From assembly GCA_037954665.1 (NCBI GenBank), contig JBBMOL010000195.1, positions 310,001 to 374,000 of the forward strand: a stretch of DNA of 64,000 bases. The letters are read 5' to 3'. The notes below the pieces were generated by a model. It ran no database searches. It saw only the letters and a list, made by a program, of their open reading frames with translations, and was not told where the DNA came from. A program made the translations under genes and the position numbers. Shown in pieces: positions 54,823-64,000 of the stretch; positions within the stretch are counted from its first letter, which is position 1; each line of letters begins with the position of its first letter. This stretch comes from Laguncularia racemosa. Its lineage: Eukaryota; Streptophyta; Magnoliopsida; Myrtales; Combretaceae.

Positions 54823-56043
54823 TGATGTGCCTAAAACCAAGATTAGGCACATACAAAACCAATTTGAAAGACAATCAAACAATGTCAATCAAACTAGTCT
54901 CAATCATATGAACAATGATGTCAATTTCCAATGAATGTAACCAATTCTTCAATTAAGATGTGTTCAATCTTAAATCCAAATATGATATAGCTTTGATACC
55001 AAATCATGATGTGCCTATAAGGGGATTAAGCACATGCAAATTAATCTAAATAACAATCCCTAAATGGCTAAGACAATTCGGTTCAAGATGAAGCAATTGT
55101 AGTGTGACCTTAATTGCAATATATGGTTTAAATGATGTATTGCATGAAATGGATCAACACAATAGTAAATTCCTCAATGATGATCACAAATTATACTTCA
55201 AAACCTACATGATTACTACTAAAAAATCCACAAGAAAATAACCATGATTCCCCTTCCACAACAAAGTGCTTTCACGGTTCAACAATGTGTAAAAATGAGG
55301 AATATCAATCAAGTATAACAAGAACTCAAATTAGCACAATAATTCAAATAATTATGATTTAATTTGACCGAAAAAATTCCAATTCAACCCTAGATATTAC
55401 ACACTAGAGAAGAAAAGAAATCACAACAATTTGAAATTAATATAACTCACAATTTCAAGTGTTAAACTGGCCACAATCTCAACTCTTAGGATTGAAATTG
55501 ATAAGAGGAAATTTGAACTAGGAAACCCTAGTTCTCTCACGTGAAAATGAGTGTTTTAATATGGAAAATGGCCTCCTCAAAACCCTACTTAAGAAAGTAT
55601 TTATACTTTCTCCCTTTAGGGTTAAAAAGTGCACAAAATTACAATTATGCCACTTTTAGGGTGGTCGGTCCTAAAAGACAATTACAAGCAAATGAAAGTG
55701 TCCCAAAAGAAAGATTACAACATAAATAGTCCAAAGAAATAATTATAAATAAAAATAGTCTTCATCATACTAGCTCTTCCATAGGATTTGTCGGCCTAGC
55801 TCATCGATGGTTTAGGTTGGTTCATAGATAACCCACAAGTTGAGTCTTAGTGAGTTTGTCCATCGCCCTGTAAAGTATGGTAAGTGTGCCTGTTGGAATA
55901 TACAATACATGGACAAGAGACAAGAGGTTAGTAAACAAATAATTCCAGGGTCGATGTGCTCAAAATGGGCCTTCATCGCTAAGATTTGAAATCCTTTGGC
56001 TCTTGCCCTAATGATAGGTCTTGACGGATTTTGATTCCTATCA
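54823..56043 (-). mobile_element. Solo LTR J (C/D family) with internal primer site
   Basis: TGATAGGAATCAAAATCCG (minus, from 56043) to GGTTTTAGGCACATCA at 54823. The flanks TCTAT and GCTAC are only three of five identical, but deleting J with one of them puts the Athila frame back in register. The GTATAAATACTTTCTT TATA block is at 55597-55610. An older LTR end and primer site (minus TGGTATCAAAGC, 54990-55001) lie 184 bases inside the present end, the same design as H. Confidence 0.8.
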
Positions 56044-56725
56044 GCTACACAAAAGGAGAAGCTATTGATTGTACTTCAAGAACATAAGCAAGCAATAGCT
56101 TAGAAATTTTTTTACATCTATATTCTAGGTGATTAGTCCATCTTTTTGCACTTGTAAGATTTTGTTAGAAGAAAATTCCAAACCAATAGTGGAACCACAA
56201 AGAGGACTAGATCTAAATATTAAGGAAGCAATGAAAGCCAAGGTAATCAAGTTCCTTGACATAGGTATGATCTATCTTATATTTGATAATTTAAGGGTTA
56301 GTCCTATACAGGTCATACCAAAGAAAAGAGACATGATTGTAATACCTAACAAGAAAAACGAGCTCATCCCAATGAGGACAGTGACCAGATGGATAGCGTG
56401 TATCAATTATAGGAAATTGAATGATGCCACAAGAAAAGACCACTTCCCACTTCTATTTATGGATTAGATGTTGGAAAGGCTTGCAAGACACATGTACTAC
56501 TGCTTTTTAGACAATTTGTTTCCAAATTATTATTGCTCTTGAAGATCAAGAGAAGACCACTTTTATATGTCCCTATGGTCCATTTGCTTATCACTAGATG
56601 CCTTTTGGCCTTTGTAATACATTTTCAGTAGTGTATGATGGCTATCTTTAAGGACTTTGTACAAGACATCACTATTTTTGGAAATTCTTTTGATGAATGT
56701 CTCCATAATTTGGGAAGAGTCTTAT
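56044..56725 (+). pseudogene. pol: Athila RT fragment of I
   Basis: QKEKLLIVLQEHKQAIA, ISPSFCTCKILLEENSKPIVEPQRGLDLNIKEAMK, PIQVIPKKRDMIV, CINYRKLNDATRKDHFPLLF, then decayed MPFGLCNA and MMAIFKDFVQDITIFGNSFDECLHNLGRVL. The YMDD-type active site is replaced (…DITIFGNSF…, compared with FMDDFSVFGDSF). Element L begins at 56726. Confidence 0.85.
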
Positions 56726-57521
56726 TAATGCGAACCTTGGGTTGAGATTGTCTTAGAACCCAATCGGATGGAAAAGTAGCCCTAGAATCGTCCTTGGAAC
56801 TAAGCAATAACTTAACCCTAACTTGAATAATGAATTAAAACTAAAGTTATAAAGAAATTATGATCAAAATAAGTTAAACCCTAGGTTGAGATTGTCCTAG
56901 AACCCGATCGGATGGAAAAGTAGCCCTATAATCGTCCTTAGAACCAAGCAACAACTTGATCCTAACTCAAATAACGAATTAAAACCAAAGTTATAAAGAA
57001 ATTACGATCAAAACAAGTTACCTTGATTGGATTGGAATGACTTCTCGATGAAGAATAGTAGAGAGGTTTTCCTTAGGAGAAAAGTACATCCAAAAGTATC
57101 CCATTCGAAAACCTAGAAGACTATTTATAGTGTTTATAATTAAAGGAGAAAAATGACAAGAAATCACAAGACAGATAATTAAACGCTGGCTCTCAAAGCT
57201 GGCGACCTAAGTCATACGTTGGCTAAGTAAGTTGGCGGCTTATATATAGGCCGACTCTAGTAAGCTAGTGGCTTACAAGAATAAAGCCGACGACCTTCTT
57301 TTGCTTCCAAGAAATCTTCAATATTAATGGTGGAGATGCTTGATAAATTGAAAATGATCTTCTCCTCTTTTGGCGCAAGTATCTGCAAAGCATAGTCTGG
57401 GTGTTCTTGAATAAGTCCATTCAAGGCTTGCTCCATGTGTTTTGCCCTTAACCTTGTCATCGGTCCTCCAATTCCTTCTAGTAGGTCATAGGAGAGAGTT
57501 GATGTAAGATGATTTCCATCA
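56726..57521 (-). repeat. 3' LTR of L with 144-bp tandem duplication
   Basis: TGATGGAAATCATC ... CAAGGTTCGCATTA on the minus strand; the usual CA end is TA here. The block TTGAGATTGTCTTAGAACCC at 56742 recurs at 56886, a duplication with 144-bp period. TATA-like TATAAATA (minus) near 57123-57135. The basic pol tail is encoded across the start. Confidence 0.75.
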
Positions 57522-58500
57522 TTCCCTCCTTCTTTGAAAGGATTTGTCCTCAAATTACCTGCATCATATAAGGATAAATTAGCAACATTAAAAGTAGCAC
57601 TTACATTTCCATAGCTGCTAGGCAAATCAATCTTATAGGCATTGTCATTTTTCCTTTCTATCACTTGGAACGACCCATCTCCTTAGGTTGTAATTTGGAT
57701 TTCTTTTGTTCGGGAAACCTTTCCTTATGAAAATGTATCCAAACCCAATCTCTAGGCTAAAAAATGACCTTAGTGCGCCCTTTATTAGCTTGTCTAGCAT
57801 AGTGTTCATTCTTCTTATCTATGTTGGTATGAGCTTTAGCATGTAAATCCTTTACAAAATCGGTCTTTTGTTTTCCATCAAGATTAACAATTTCATTAGA
57901 AGGCATAGGTATTAAATCTAAAGGAGTTAAAGGATTAAAACCATACACAATCTCAAATGGTGAATATGATGTAGTAGAATGAATAGTTCTATTGTATGCA
58001 AACTTAATATGAGGTAGGCAAACTTCCCATTGTTTTAAGTTCATTTGAATGATAGTACGTAACAATGTGGTAAGTGTCCTATTAACTACTTCAGTTTTCC
58101 CATCTGTTTGGGGATGTGTAACAGTTGAAAATAGGAGTGGGGGTGTGTAACAGTTGAAAACAGGAGTAGTCCCTAATTTATTCCATAAAGTACGCTAAAA
58201 ATGACTTAGGAACTTAACATCTCGATCACTTACTATTGTTCTAGGCAATCCATGCAAACGTACTACTTCCTTGAAGAACAAATCAGCAATATGTGTTGCA
58301 TCATTAGTTTTAGAACATGTAATATGTGCCATCTTACTAAACCTATCAACAACAATAAATATGTTATCCTTACCACTTTGAGTCATAGGCAACCTAATTA
58401 CAAAATCCATGGAAATATCAATCCAAGGGTGGGTAGGTACAGGCAATGGTGTATACAACTTATGTGGTTTTACTTTAGACTTTCCTTGTTTACAAGTTAG
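57257..58500 (-). pseudogene. pol: L integrase and LTR-overlapping tail
   Basis: Core DISMDFVIRLPMT, FIVVDRFSKMAHITCSKTNDA, TIVSDRDVKFLSHF (58458-58195); a duplicated stretch near 58115-58165 (GGGTGTGTAACAGTTGAAAA twice); the FAYNRTIHSTTSYSPFEIVYGFNPLTPLDL block (58065-57757); then NDNAYKIDLPSSYGNVSATFNVANLSLYDAGNLRTNPFKEGGNDGN (57664-57257), continuing past the LTR boundary at 57521 through GGPMTRLRAKHMEQALNGLIQ. Stops and frameshifts separate the pieces. Confidence 0.85.
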
Positions 58501-58733
58501 ACACTTATCACAAATAGATTCACATCATGTTTCATGTTAGGCTAATAAAAATGTTTATGCAATATGTCTAAAGTCTTTTGCATACCAAAATATCCCATTA
58601 GACCTCCTCTATAGGACTCTGTAACTAGCAGTTCTCACAAAGAACACTTAGGTACACACAACCTATTCTTTTTAAACAAGAATCCTTCATGCTTATAATA
58701 CTCATAAGCACATTTTAAATAGGAATTCCATGC

Positions 58734-59941
58734 TTAACAGAAATCAGCATCATTACTATATAATTCTTTAATGAATTCAAAACCAAGTAATTTAGATTTC
58801 AAGGATGTTAGTAATACGTACTTTCTAGACAATGCATCAAGAACAACATTTTCTTTCCCATTCTTGTATTTAATTACATAAGGAAAAGTTTCTATTAATT
58901 CCAACCACTTAGCATGTCTTTTATTAAGCTTACCTTGGGATTTTAAAAATCTTAAGCTCTCATGGTTAGAATGAATGACAAACTCCCTAGGCCACAAATA
59001 GTGTTGCCATGTTTGAAGAGTTCATACTAAGGTATACAACTCCTTATCATAGGTAGGGTAATTCAATGTCGCCCCACTAAGCTTTTCACTGAAGCAGGCA
59101 ATTGGTTTGGAATCCTACATCAAAACAGCCTCTATTCCAATCCCTGATGCATCACATTTAACCTCAAAAGCTTTGTCAAAATTAGGCAGACACAATAAAT
59201 GTGCATTAATCAATTTTTCTTTCAAAGTATTGAAAGCCTTATCATATACCTCTTCCCACCTAAACACTACATTCTTTTTAACAAGCTCATTTAAAGGTGT
59301 TGCAATAGAATTAAAATCCTTTACAAACCTCTTATAGAAACTTGCTAAACTATGAAAACTTCTTACCTCGCTTGCATTCTTTAGGGTAGGCCATTCCCTA
59401 ATCGCCTTCACCTTGTCCTCATCCACTTTTATTCCCTGTGAGCTTACAACAAATCTAAGAAAAACAATAGATTCCATACAAAAACCACACTTATACAGGT
59501 TAGCATATAATTTATTTTCTTTCAAAACACTCAAAACGGCCTGCAAATGTTTAACATGATCATCTAAAGTTTTGCTGTACACCAAGATATCATCAAAGAA
59601 ACTACAACAAATTTTCTAATGAAAGAATGCAACACATGATTCATTAAACTCATAAAGGTGCTAGGTGCATTAGTTAAGCCAAGTGGCATGACTAACCACT
59701 CATATAATCTATATTTTGCCTTAAAAGTAGTTTTCCATTCATCGCCTTCCTTTATGCGAATTTGATGATAACCACTTTTTAAATCAATCTTTGAGAATAA
59801 ATATGAACCATACAACTCATCAAGCATGTCATCCAACCTAGGAATAGGATATCTATACTTTATGGTTATCTTGTTGATGGCTCGACAATCTACACACATG
59901 TGCCATGTTCCATCTTTCTTGGGAACCAATAGCACAGGAAC
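58734..59941 (-). pseudogene. pol: L RT (partial) and RNase H
   Basis: RT from VPVLLVPKKDGTWHMCVDCRAIN, FSKIDLKSGYHQI and YEWLVMPLGLTNAPSTF. The active-site box is hit by a one-base deletion at about 59600, so VVVYFDD reads VVVSLMI, and the frame resumes as VYSKTLDDHV. RNase H has FEVKCDASGIGIEAVLM, then SNHESLRFLKSQGKLNKRHAKWLELIETFPYVIKYKNGKENVVLDALSRKY. The RT N-terminus and protease are missing because LTR M abuts at 59942. Confidence 0.85.
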
Positions 59942-60801
59942 TGATACGAACCACGCCAACCCATGACGAAACCCAATACCAATACGTTTGGAATTCGTTG
60001 CCTAAAACGCCTAAACACCTAAAGTGGAAACCGCGACCCGTTGTCTATAAGCGAGACAAGAACCTTGGTATAAAATGAAGACGCCACAATCGGGATGAAA
60101 GACCGATTGATAAGTCGGGATGAATGCCACGGAAATTAATCCGATAAGTTCTAGTTAGTTCTTGAAGAACCAAGAGAGGTGCCTCTCAAAAGTGTTTAAT
60201 GTTCAAAGATGTAAATTCTAAGTTGTTCTAAACCCTAAGAGCTTTTATACTAGGGTTACAATTGGTGAAAAACAAGTCCAAAATGGCGTAGCTTAGATAA
60301 GTTGCGTAAAAACACGAAAACAGAACAAGCTGGCCGGCAGGGGATACACGGCCGTGTACACGACCATGTACTTTGGCCGTGTACTTTTTTGTGCACATTC
60401 CGACTACATACACGACCGTGTACTTCTGGTTGTGCATCTTTCTGTGGATTTGCTTGTCTCCATACACGGCCGTGCCTTTTAGCTGTGTATCTAGCCGTGT
60501 ATGATTCTGTGTAATCTTGGAATTCCTACACGGCCGTGCCTTGAACATACACGCTCTCTTTAACCCGTATCCGGTGTGACTTGTATAAAAGCGTATAAAA
60601 GCAAGGGTCTTCCCATGGTTGTTCCAATCCGTTCTAACTTCATGATTGCTCCAATCCTTTTCGGCTTCATGGACAACCTTTATCAACCCGTTAAGTGCTT
60701 CCTTGAATCGTTTCGCTTGATTTCTTGTGATCGGTCCAGGCGGCACTTCAAGAGGATCCACATTTCTTCTTTCGGCTTGGCTCTCATCATGGATCTCATC
60801 A
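59942..60801 (-). mobile_element. LTR M (family B), no TSD
   Basis: TGATGAGATCCATGATGAGAGCC (minus, from 60801) to GGTTCGTATCA at 59942, 860 bp. Encodes the VPPGPITRNQAKRFKEALNGLIK tail across its start. U3 holds the CACGGCCGTG palindrome cluster (60340-60560). Flanks GGAAC (59937-59941) and TTCCT (60802-60806) do not match, and host sequence between Gag and the middle of RT is absent. Confidence 0.8.
60340..60560. repeat. CACGGCCGTG palindrome cluster in LTR M
   Basis: ACACGGCCGTG occurs in full at about 60348, 60465 and 60530, with variants (ACACGACCATG, ACACGACCGTG, CTAGCCGTG) between them, spaced 25-50 bases. Confidence 0.85.
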
Positions 60802-61232
60802 TTCCTTAAGTTGTATGTTTAGAGCATGCCTAGTAACAAACATTTCTCCTTTCATAGGACCCTCTACATCAACATCATTGCATTCCTCCAATTGTGGCAC
60901 CTTTCCCACATCTGAGCTGATACTCTCTACATCACCATTATCTAGAACCACCATAACCCTCTTATTTGGACACTGAGAGGCAATGTGCCCTAACCCCTGA
61001 CATCTGAAATATTTTATATCACGTGATCTAGCAGAGGGTTTAAGTTCAGTTTTACCTTTAGGATAGGCAGTTGGTTCCTTAGACTTTGCATCTTCCTTTT
61101 GTTTAGAGGCATCCTTATGAATCCTCCAATTTGTCTTCCCTGAAGAGCCAAAAGTAGAGCTATACCTAGAGGTACCCTTGGACTTTAATTGCCTCTCCAC
61201 CTTAATAGCTTTATGCAGTAGTTCCTGTGAAG
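60802..61232 (-). pseudogene. gag: L Gag C-terminal part with zinc knuckle
   Basis: A 133-codon open piece: HKAIKVERQLKSKGTSRYSSTF, a Lys-rich linker, then IKYFRCQGLGHIASQCPNKRVMVV. The first Cys of the CCHC knuckle is changed (YFRC for CFKC). Acidic segment and HALNIQLKE follow, then LTR M. The protease should follow but is absent. Confidence 0.8.
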
Positions 61233-61524
61233 TCCAAAAAATTTTGAAAAATTATATAAACAATTAAAGGAAAATAAATAGAATAATAAATTACCTGAAA
61301 TGTAATTTTCAAATAATATTTGGTTAAATAATAAAATTAATTTTAAATTTTAAATCTAGGAATATCAAATTGAAATTTAGAGTAAAAATTTATGTTCAGA
61401 ATAATCAAATTAACATAGATGTAGAATTTCGTAGTAAATTTCCAAAAATACAAAATTTAAACATATTCTCGTACGCGTATGAAATACAAAAATAAAGACA
61501 AGTATAATATATAATAATAATATA

Positions 61525-61574
<50 letters not shown>

Positions 61575-61600
61575 ACAGTTAAAAAAAAATTTGGAAACGC
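61233..61600. other. AT-rich sequence with (TA)20 tract
   Basis: About 80 percent A+T, no domain or LTR end recognised. A pure TA dinucleotide tract spans 61531-61570, preceded by TAA/TATAA variants from 61505. The end of L at 61232 abuts it without an LTR or target duplication. Confidence 0.7.
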
Positions 61601-62369
61601 TGGTCGCGGTCCCATCTATCCATCACGATGTCAGACGCAACGGGTGACAGCAGCACGGCAGTAGGGGCATCCCATCTACCTGCCCACTATCCTTCCCTTC
61701 CTTTTCTTTCTTCTTCCTCTTCCCAATCATCTTCTTCCCTTCCTTCTCTTTTTCTTTTCCTCTTCTTCTCTTCTCCACCCCTACTCACGTCGCTCCCCAG
61801 CTATTCCCCTATCCCGTAGTTCTCCTCCCTTCTTCCTTCCTCTCATCTTCATATCTCCTTAACACCGGAGCCTTCTCTCCCTCGTTCACTCTCTCCCTCT
61901 CTCTTGCTCGATCTCTCACATGCTCGAAACCTGAAGAAGCGATGGTTAATTCGATCGAACAAGGAGGACGATAGCAACCACAATTGCAACGGTCACAACA
62001 ATCGTCACCGACGACCCCACAACCTTGTTCACGTCATTGGATATATTAAAGGTCGACAACATCCTCTTCCTCGTAGCTAGGTTCTAAGTTGGATGGTCCG
62101 CAATGGGGCTACCCCCAATCAAGTGGCTGATGATGTTATGGTCTGATCAACATGCTTATCGGATCGTAAAGATCACGCCATTAAGATTGGGAAGAAGCTG
62201 GAGACAACTTGATGGAAAGGGAAGTAAATGTCGCCATGAACAGCTTTGAGTTCCTACTTGCTATAGGTGATTTATGGTGTAGGAATTAGATAATCAGAGT
62301 TGGTGGTGTTCCACGCCAAAGCAAGTGCATAAGGGAAAAGTGGACATAGCCAATAGAGGAGGACGACGG
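61601..62369. other. Unassigned region with CT-rich tract
   Basis: GC-richer than anything to the left. A pyrimidine-rich tract (CTTCC/TCTTC) spans about 61685-61920. The 63-codon ORF at 61628-61819 (plus) is Ser/Pro/Leu-rich from that tract and has no family motif. The rest (61920-62369) shows no ORF above background and no TE domain I recognise. It could be an untranslated leader of another retroelement or low-copy DNA. Confidence 0.5.
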
Positions 62370-62740
62370 CAGAGGCAATAGCAACCATAGCAATGACGGC
62401 AACGGTAGTGGCAACGACGACCTCGACTACAGCAACGACAGCGGCAATGACAGTCCCAATGATGACAGCAACTGCGACTCCAATAGCAACAGCAGCAACG
62501 GTGACCCCAATCGCAGTAGCGGTAGCGACCTCGACCGCGACAACAGCAATGACCATAATGACTGCGACAATGGCAGCAACGAAGATAACCATGGTCGCAA
62601 TAATTGTAACGGCAACAGCAATGGTGATCTCCACAATAATGGCAACAATGGTCCCAACGCCAGCCACAACGACCATGACGACAACAGCAACAGCAGCAAC
62701 CTCTGTAGCAACCTCCTCAAGTGATTGGGTCTTAGGCATG
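62370..62740 (+). repeat. Trinucleotide-based minisatellite (AGCAACGRC type)
   Basis: A run of near-perfect three-base phase built from AAC, AGC, GAC and AAT words. One plus frame reads as Asn/Ser/Asp/Gly repeats, another as Thr/Ala/Met repeats (62393-62761), and the minus strand as Val/Ala/Ile repeats. All frames stay open for compositional reasons. No signal that any is a real protein. Confidence 0.75.
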
Positions 62741-62899
62741 TTTGTATCGATGGACCAGTGAGGAGGGAAGGATGAAACAAAGTAGAATGTAAGAAGGAAA
62801 CGTTGTTTAGCGAAATGACGTCCAGCTGGGGCAAAGCCATGAGAGAAAGGGGGGAAGAATAGAAAAAGGGAAAAGGAGAAGGAAAGGGAAGAAAAGAAT

Positions 62900-63990
62900 A
62901 AGAAAGTAGATGTAGGGGAATGTGGGGTGTATATGGAAAAGTGTGTATATGTGTATGTGTGATTGAAGGTGTGTGAAGTGTGTAAGGATGCATGAAGATG
63001 TGTATGTGTATGTACATAAATGAGGAAGTGTATAGGTGTGTGCGAGATGTAAGGTTTTGTATGTAAGTGTATGTGGTAGTGTGCAAAATGTAGAAAGATG
63101 TATGTATGCGTATGTGTGGGATGTGTGTGATGTATGTGGGAAAGTGTGTATGTATGTGAATGATGGAGTATGGTGTGTGGGTAAATGAGGAGGTGATGTA
63201 GTGTATGCGGAATGTGTGTGTATGAATGAAGTGCGTATATGTGTATGTGTGGTTGAGGGTGTATGATGCGTATGTAAGGATGTGTGTGTGTATTAGTGAT
63301 GATGTATGGTGTGTGAAGGTGCATGTATGTGTAGAAGAGGAGTCGAGTGTGTAATGCTTGTGAGTATACGCGTAGGTGCATGAAGTGATGTAGGGTGTGT
63401 GGTATGTGTGTGTATAAGGGTGTGATGTATGCGGAGTTTATGGGTATGGGACGGTATGTGGTGTATGCGAGAAGGGTGTATGCATATGGATGGTGTGTGG
63501 TAGATGCGGTGTGTGTGTGTGTATGCATGGATGCCATGTAGCTTGTAAAAGTGTATGTGTATATATATGAAAGGAGTGGTATGTGTAGGCATGTATGTAT
63601 GTATGTGAAATAGTGTATGGTGTATGGACATGTGTGGAAGTTGAGGATGATGTATGTAGGATATGTACATATGAGTATGAAATGATATACGGAGTGTAAA
63701 CATGAATGTGTGGGTATAGAAGATGAACATAGTGTGTGAAAAGTATGTGGGCGTGTATTGATGGCGTAAGATGTATATGGAGTATGTAAGTAAATGTATG
63801 AGATGATGTATGGTGTGGGTATGTAAGTCTGGATATGGGAAATGTGTAATACGTGTAGAGTATGTGGGCAAGTGTGTATTAGTAGTGTAAAGAGTACGTG
63901 GGGTATGTGTGTAGGTGCGTATACATAGTGTGTGGGAAAGGTTGGTGTATGTATGATGGAAGCATGAGTGAGGATGAAAACCAGTAGAAA
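62900..63990 (+). repeat. Degenerate TG-rich repeat, C-depleted
   Basis: Over 1 kb made of GTGTATGTGTG, GTGTGTGAAG and ATGTATGTG-like words of variable length on the plus strand, with very few C. Minus-strand frames lack stops (TTA, CTA and TCA are rare on the plus strand), which produces long spurious His/Thr/Tyr-rich ORFs. The alternating purine-pyrimidine content is of the type that can adopt Z-DNA. Confidence 0.85.
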
Positions 63991-64000
63991 GTATGAGGAA

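Larger units (their letters stand above)
50948..56725 (+). mobile_element. Element I: Athila-lineage Ty3/gypsy element, 3' part missing
   Basis: 5' LTR, tRNA-Asp type primer site, gag, protease and RT on the plus strand, with solo LTR J between protease and RT, and element L cutting in at 56726. RNase H, integrase, env-like region and 3' LTR are not seen. Confidence 0.8.
56726..61232 (-). mobile_element. Element L: chromovirus-like Ty3/gypsy element, 5'-truncated
   Basis: 3' LTR 56726-57521, polypurine tract AAAGAAGGAGGGAA at 57522-57535 (minus), integrase, RNase H, RT up to the VPKKDG block, then LTR M, then the Gag zinc-knuckle region. Ends abruptly at about 61232 within the LLHKAIKVERQLK block. 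No 5' LTR. Related to family B (tail GNLRTNPFKEGGNDGN, GGPMTRLRAKHMEQALN) but a distinct subfamily. Confidence 0.75.

Noticed and set aside
61628..61819. Plus-strand Ser/Pro/Leu-rich ORF as a small gene
   Set aside because: Composition follows the CT-rich tract; no signal peptide, domain or conserved neighbour supports it.
62272..63537. 421-codon minus-strand ORF (His/Thr/Tyr-rich then Val/Ala-rich)
   Set aside because: Produced by repeat composition: plus-strand TTA, CTA and TCA are rare in the TG-rich tract and in the trinucleotide repeat. Other minus frames are open too (62427-63086, 63293-63871), with no domain.

Overview
The window is nuclear plant DNA made almost entirely of LTR retrotransposons. 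Evidence: tRNA-iMet and tRNA-Asp type primer binding sites, Ty3/gypsy and Ty1/copia gag-pol domains, TG...CA LTRs with 5-bp target-site duplications (TSDs), and an antisense ORF of the kind known from plant Tat elements. I see no intact host gene, tRNA, rRNA or CRISPR array. The species cannot be named from the sequence. All domain and lineage calls are by eye from motifs; no search was run.

Layout, left half. An Athila-like LTR on the minus strand fills 1-1137 and runs off the window. From 1138 to 21369 lies a decayed Tat-lineage element (A, plus strand) with a broken integrase at 1250-2462 and a long antisense ORF read 20531->4770 on the minus strand. A is interrupted by a solo LTR (5377-6835, TSD GTGAG) and by a complete chromovirus-like element B1 (7528-19407, minus, TSD CATCT). 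Inside the integrase of B1 sits C (9381-14611, minus, TSD ATTCT), a non-autonomous element with one intact chimeric 291-codon ORF. Inside the leader of C sits a solo LTR K (11749-12874, TSD TAACT).

Middle. Element E (minus, 21370 to about 39130, 5' end lost) has D inserted in its 3' LTR (21878-34106, TSD TTGTA). D carries B2 in its integrase (23228-28898, plus, TSD AGTTG). B2 is a second copy of the B1 family with most of RT and RNase H deleted and an LTR that has swallowed a primer binding site.

Right half. A degenerate SIRE-like copia element G (minus, about 39130-50947) contains F (39951-45536, itself holding an Athila-like solo LTR with TSD AACAA) and solo LTR H (48113-49290, TSD ATAGA). 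An Athila element I (plus, 50948-56725) follows. It holds solo LTR J and is cut by L (56726-61232, minus), which holds a B-type LTR M. From 61233 to the end there is AT-rich DNA, a (TA)20 tract, a short unassigned region, a trinucleotide-based minisatellite and more than 1 kb of degenerate TG-rich repeat with almost no C on the plus strand.

How the parts relate. C keeps gag but lacks pol, while its relative D keeps pol but lacks gag; both are presumably mobilised in trans or dead. B1, C, D, E and L encode the end of pol across the start of their 3' LTR, as known for CRM-type chromoviruses. The main points for a second look are the LTRs with captured primer binding sites (B2, H, J), the chimeric ORF of C with a three-unit 26-residue repeat, the separately promoted antisense ORF of A, a TAG codon shared by both B copies, and CACGGCCGTG-type palindromes recurring in unrelated LTR families.
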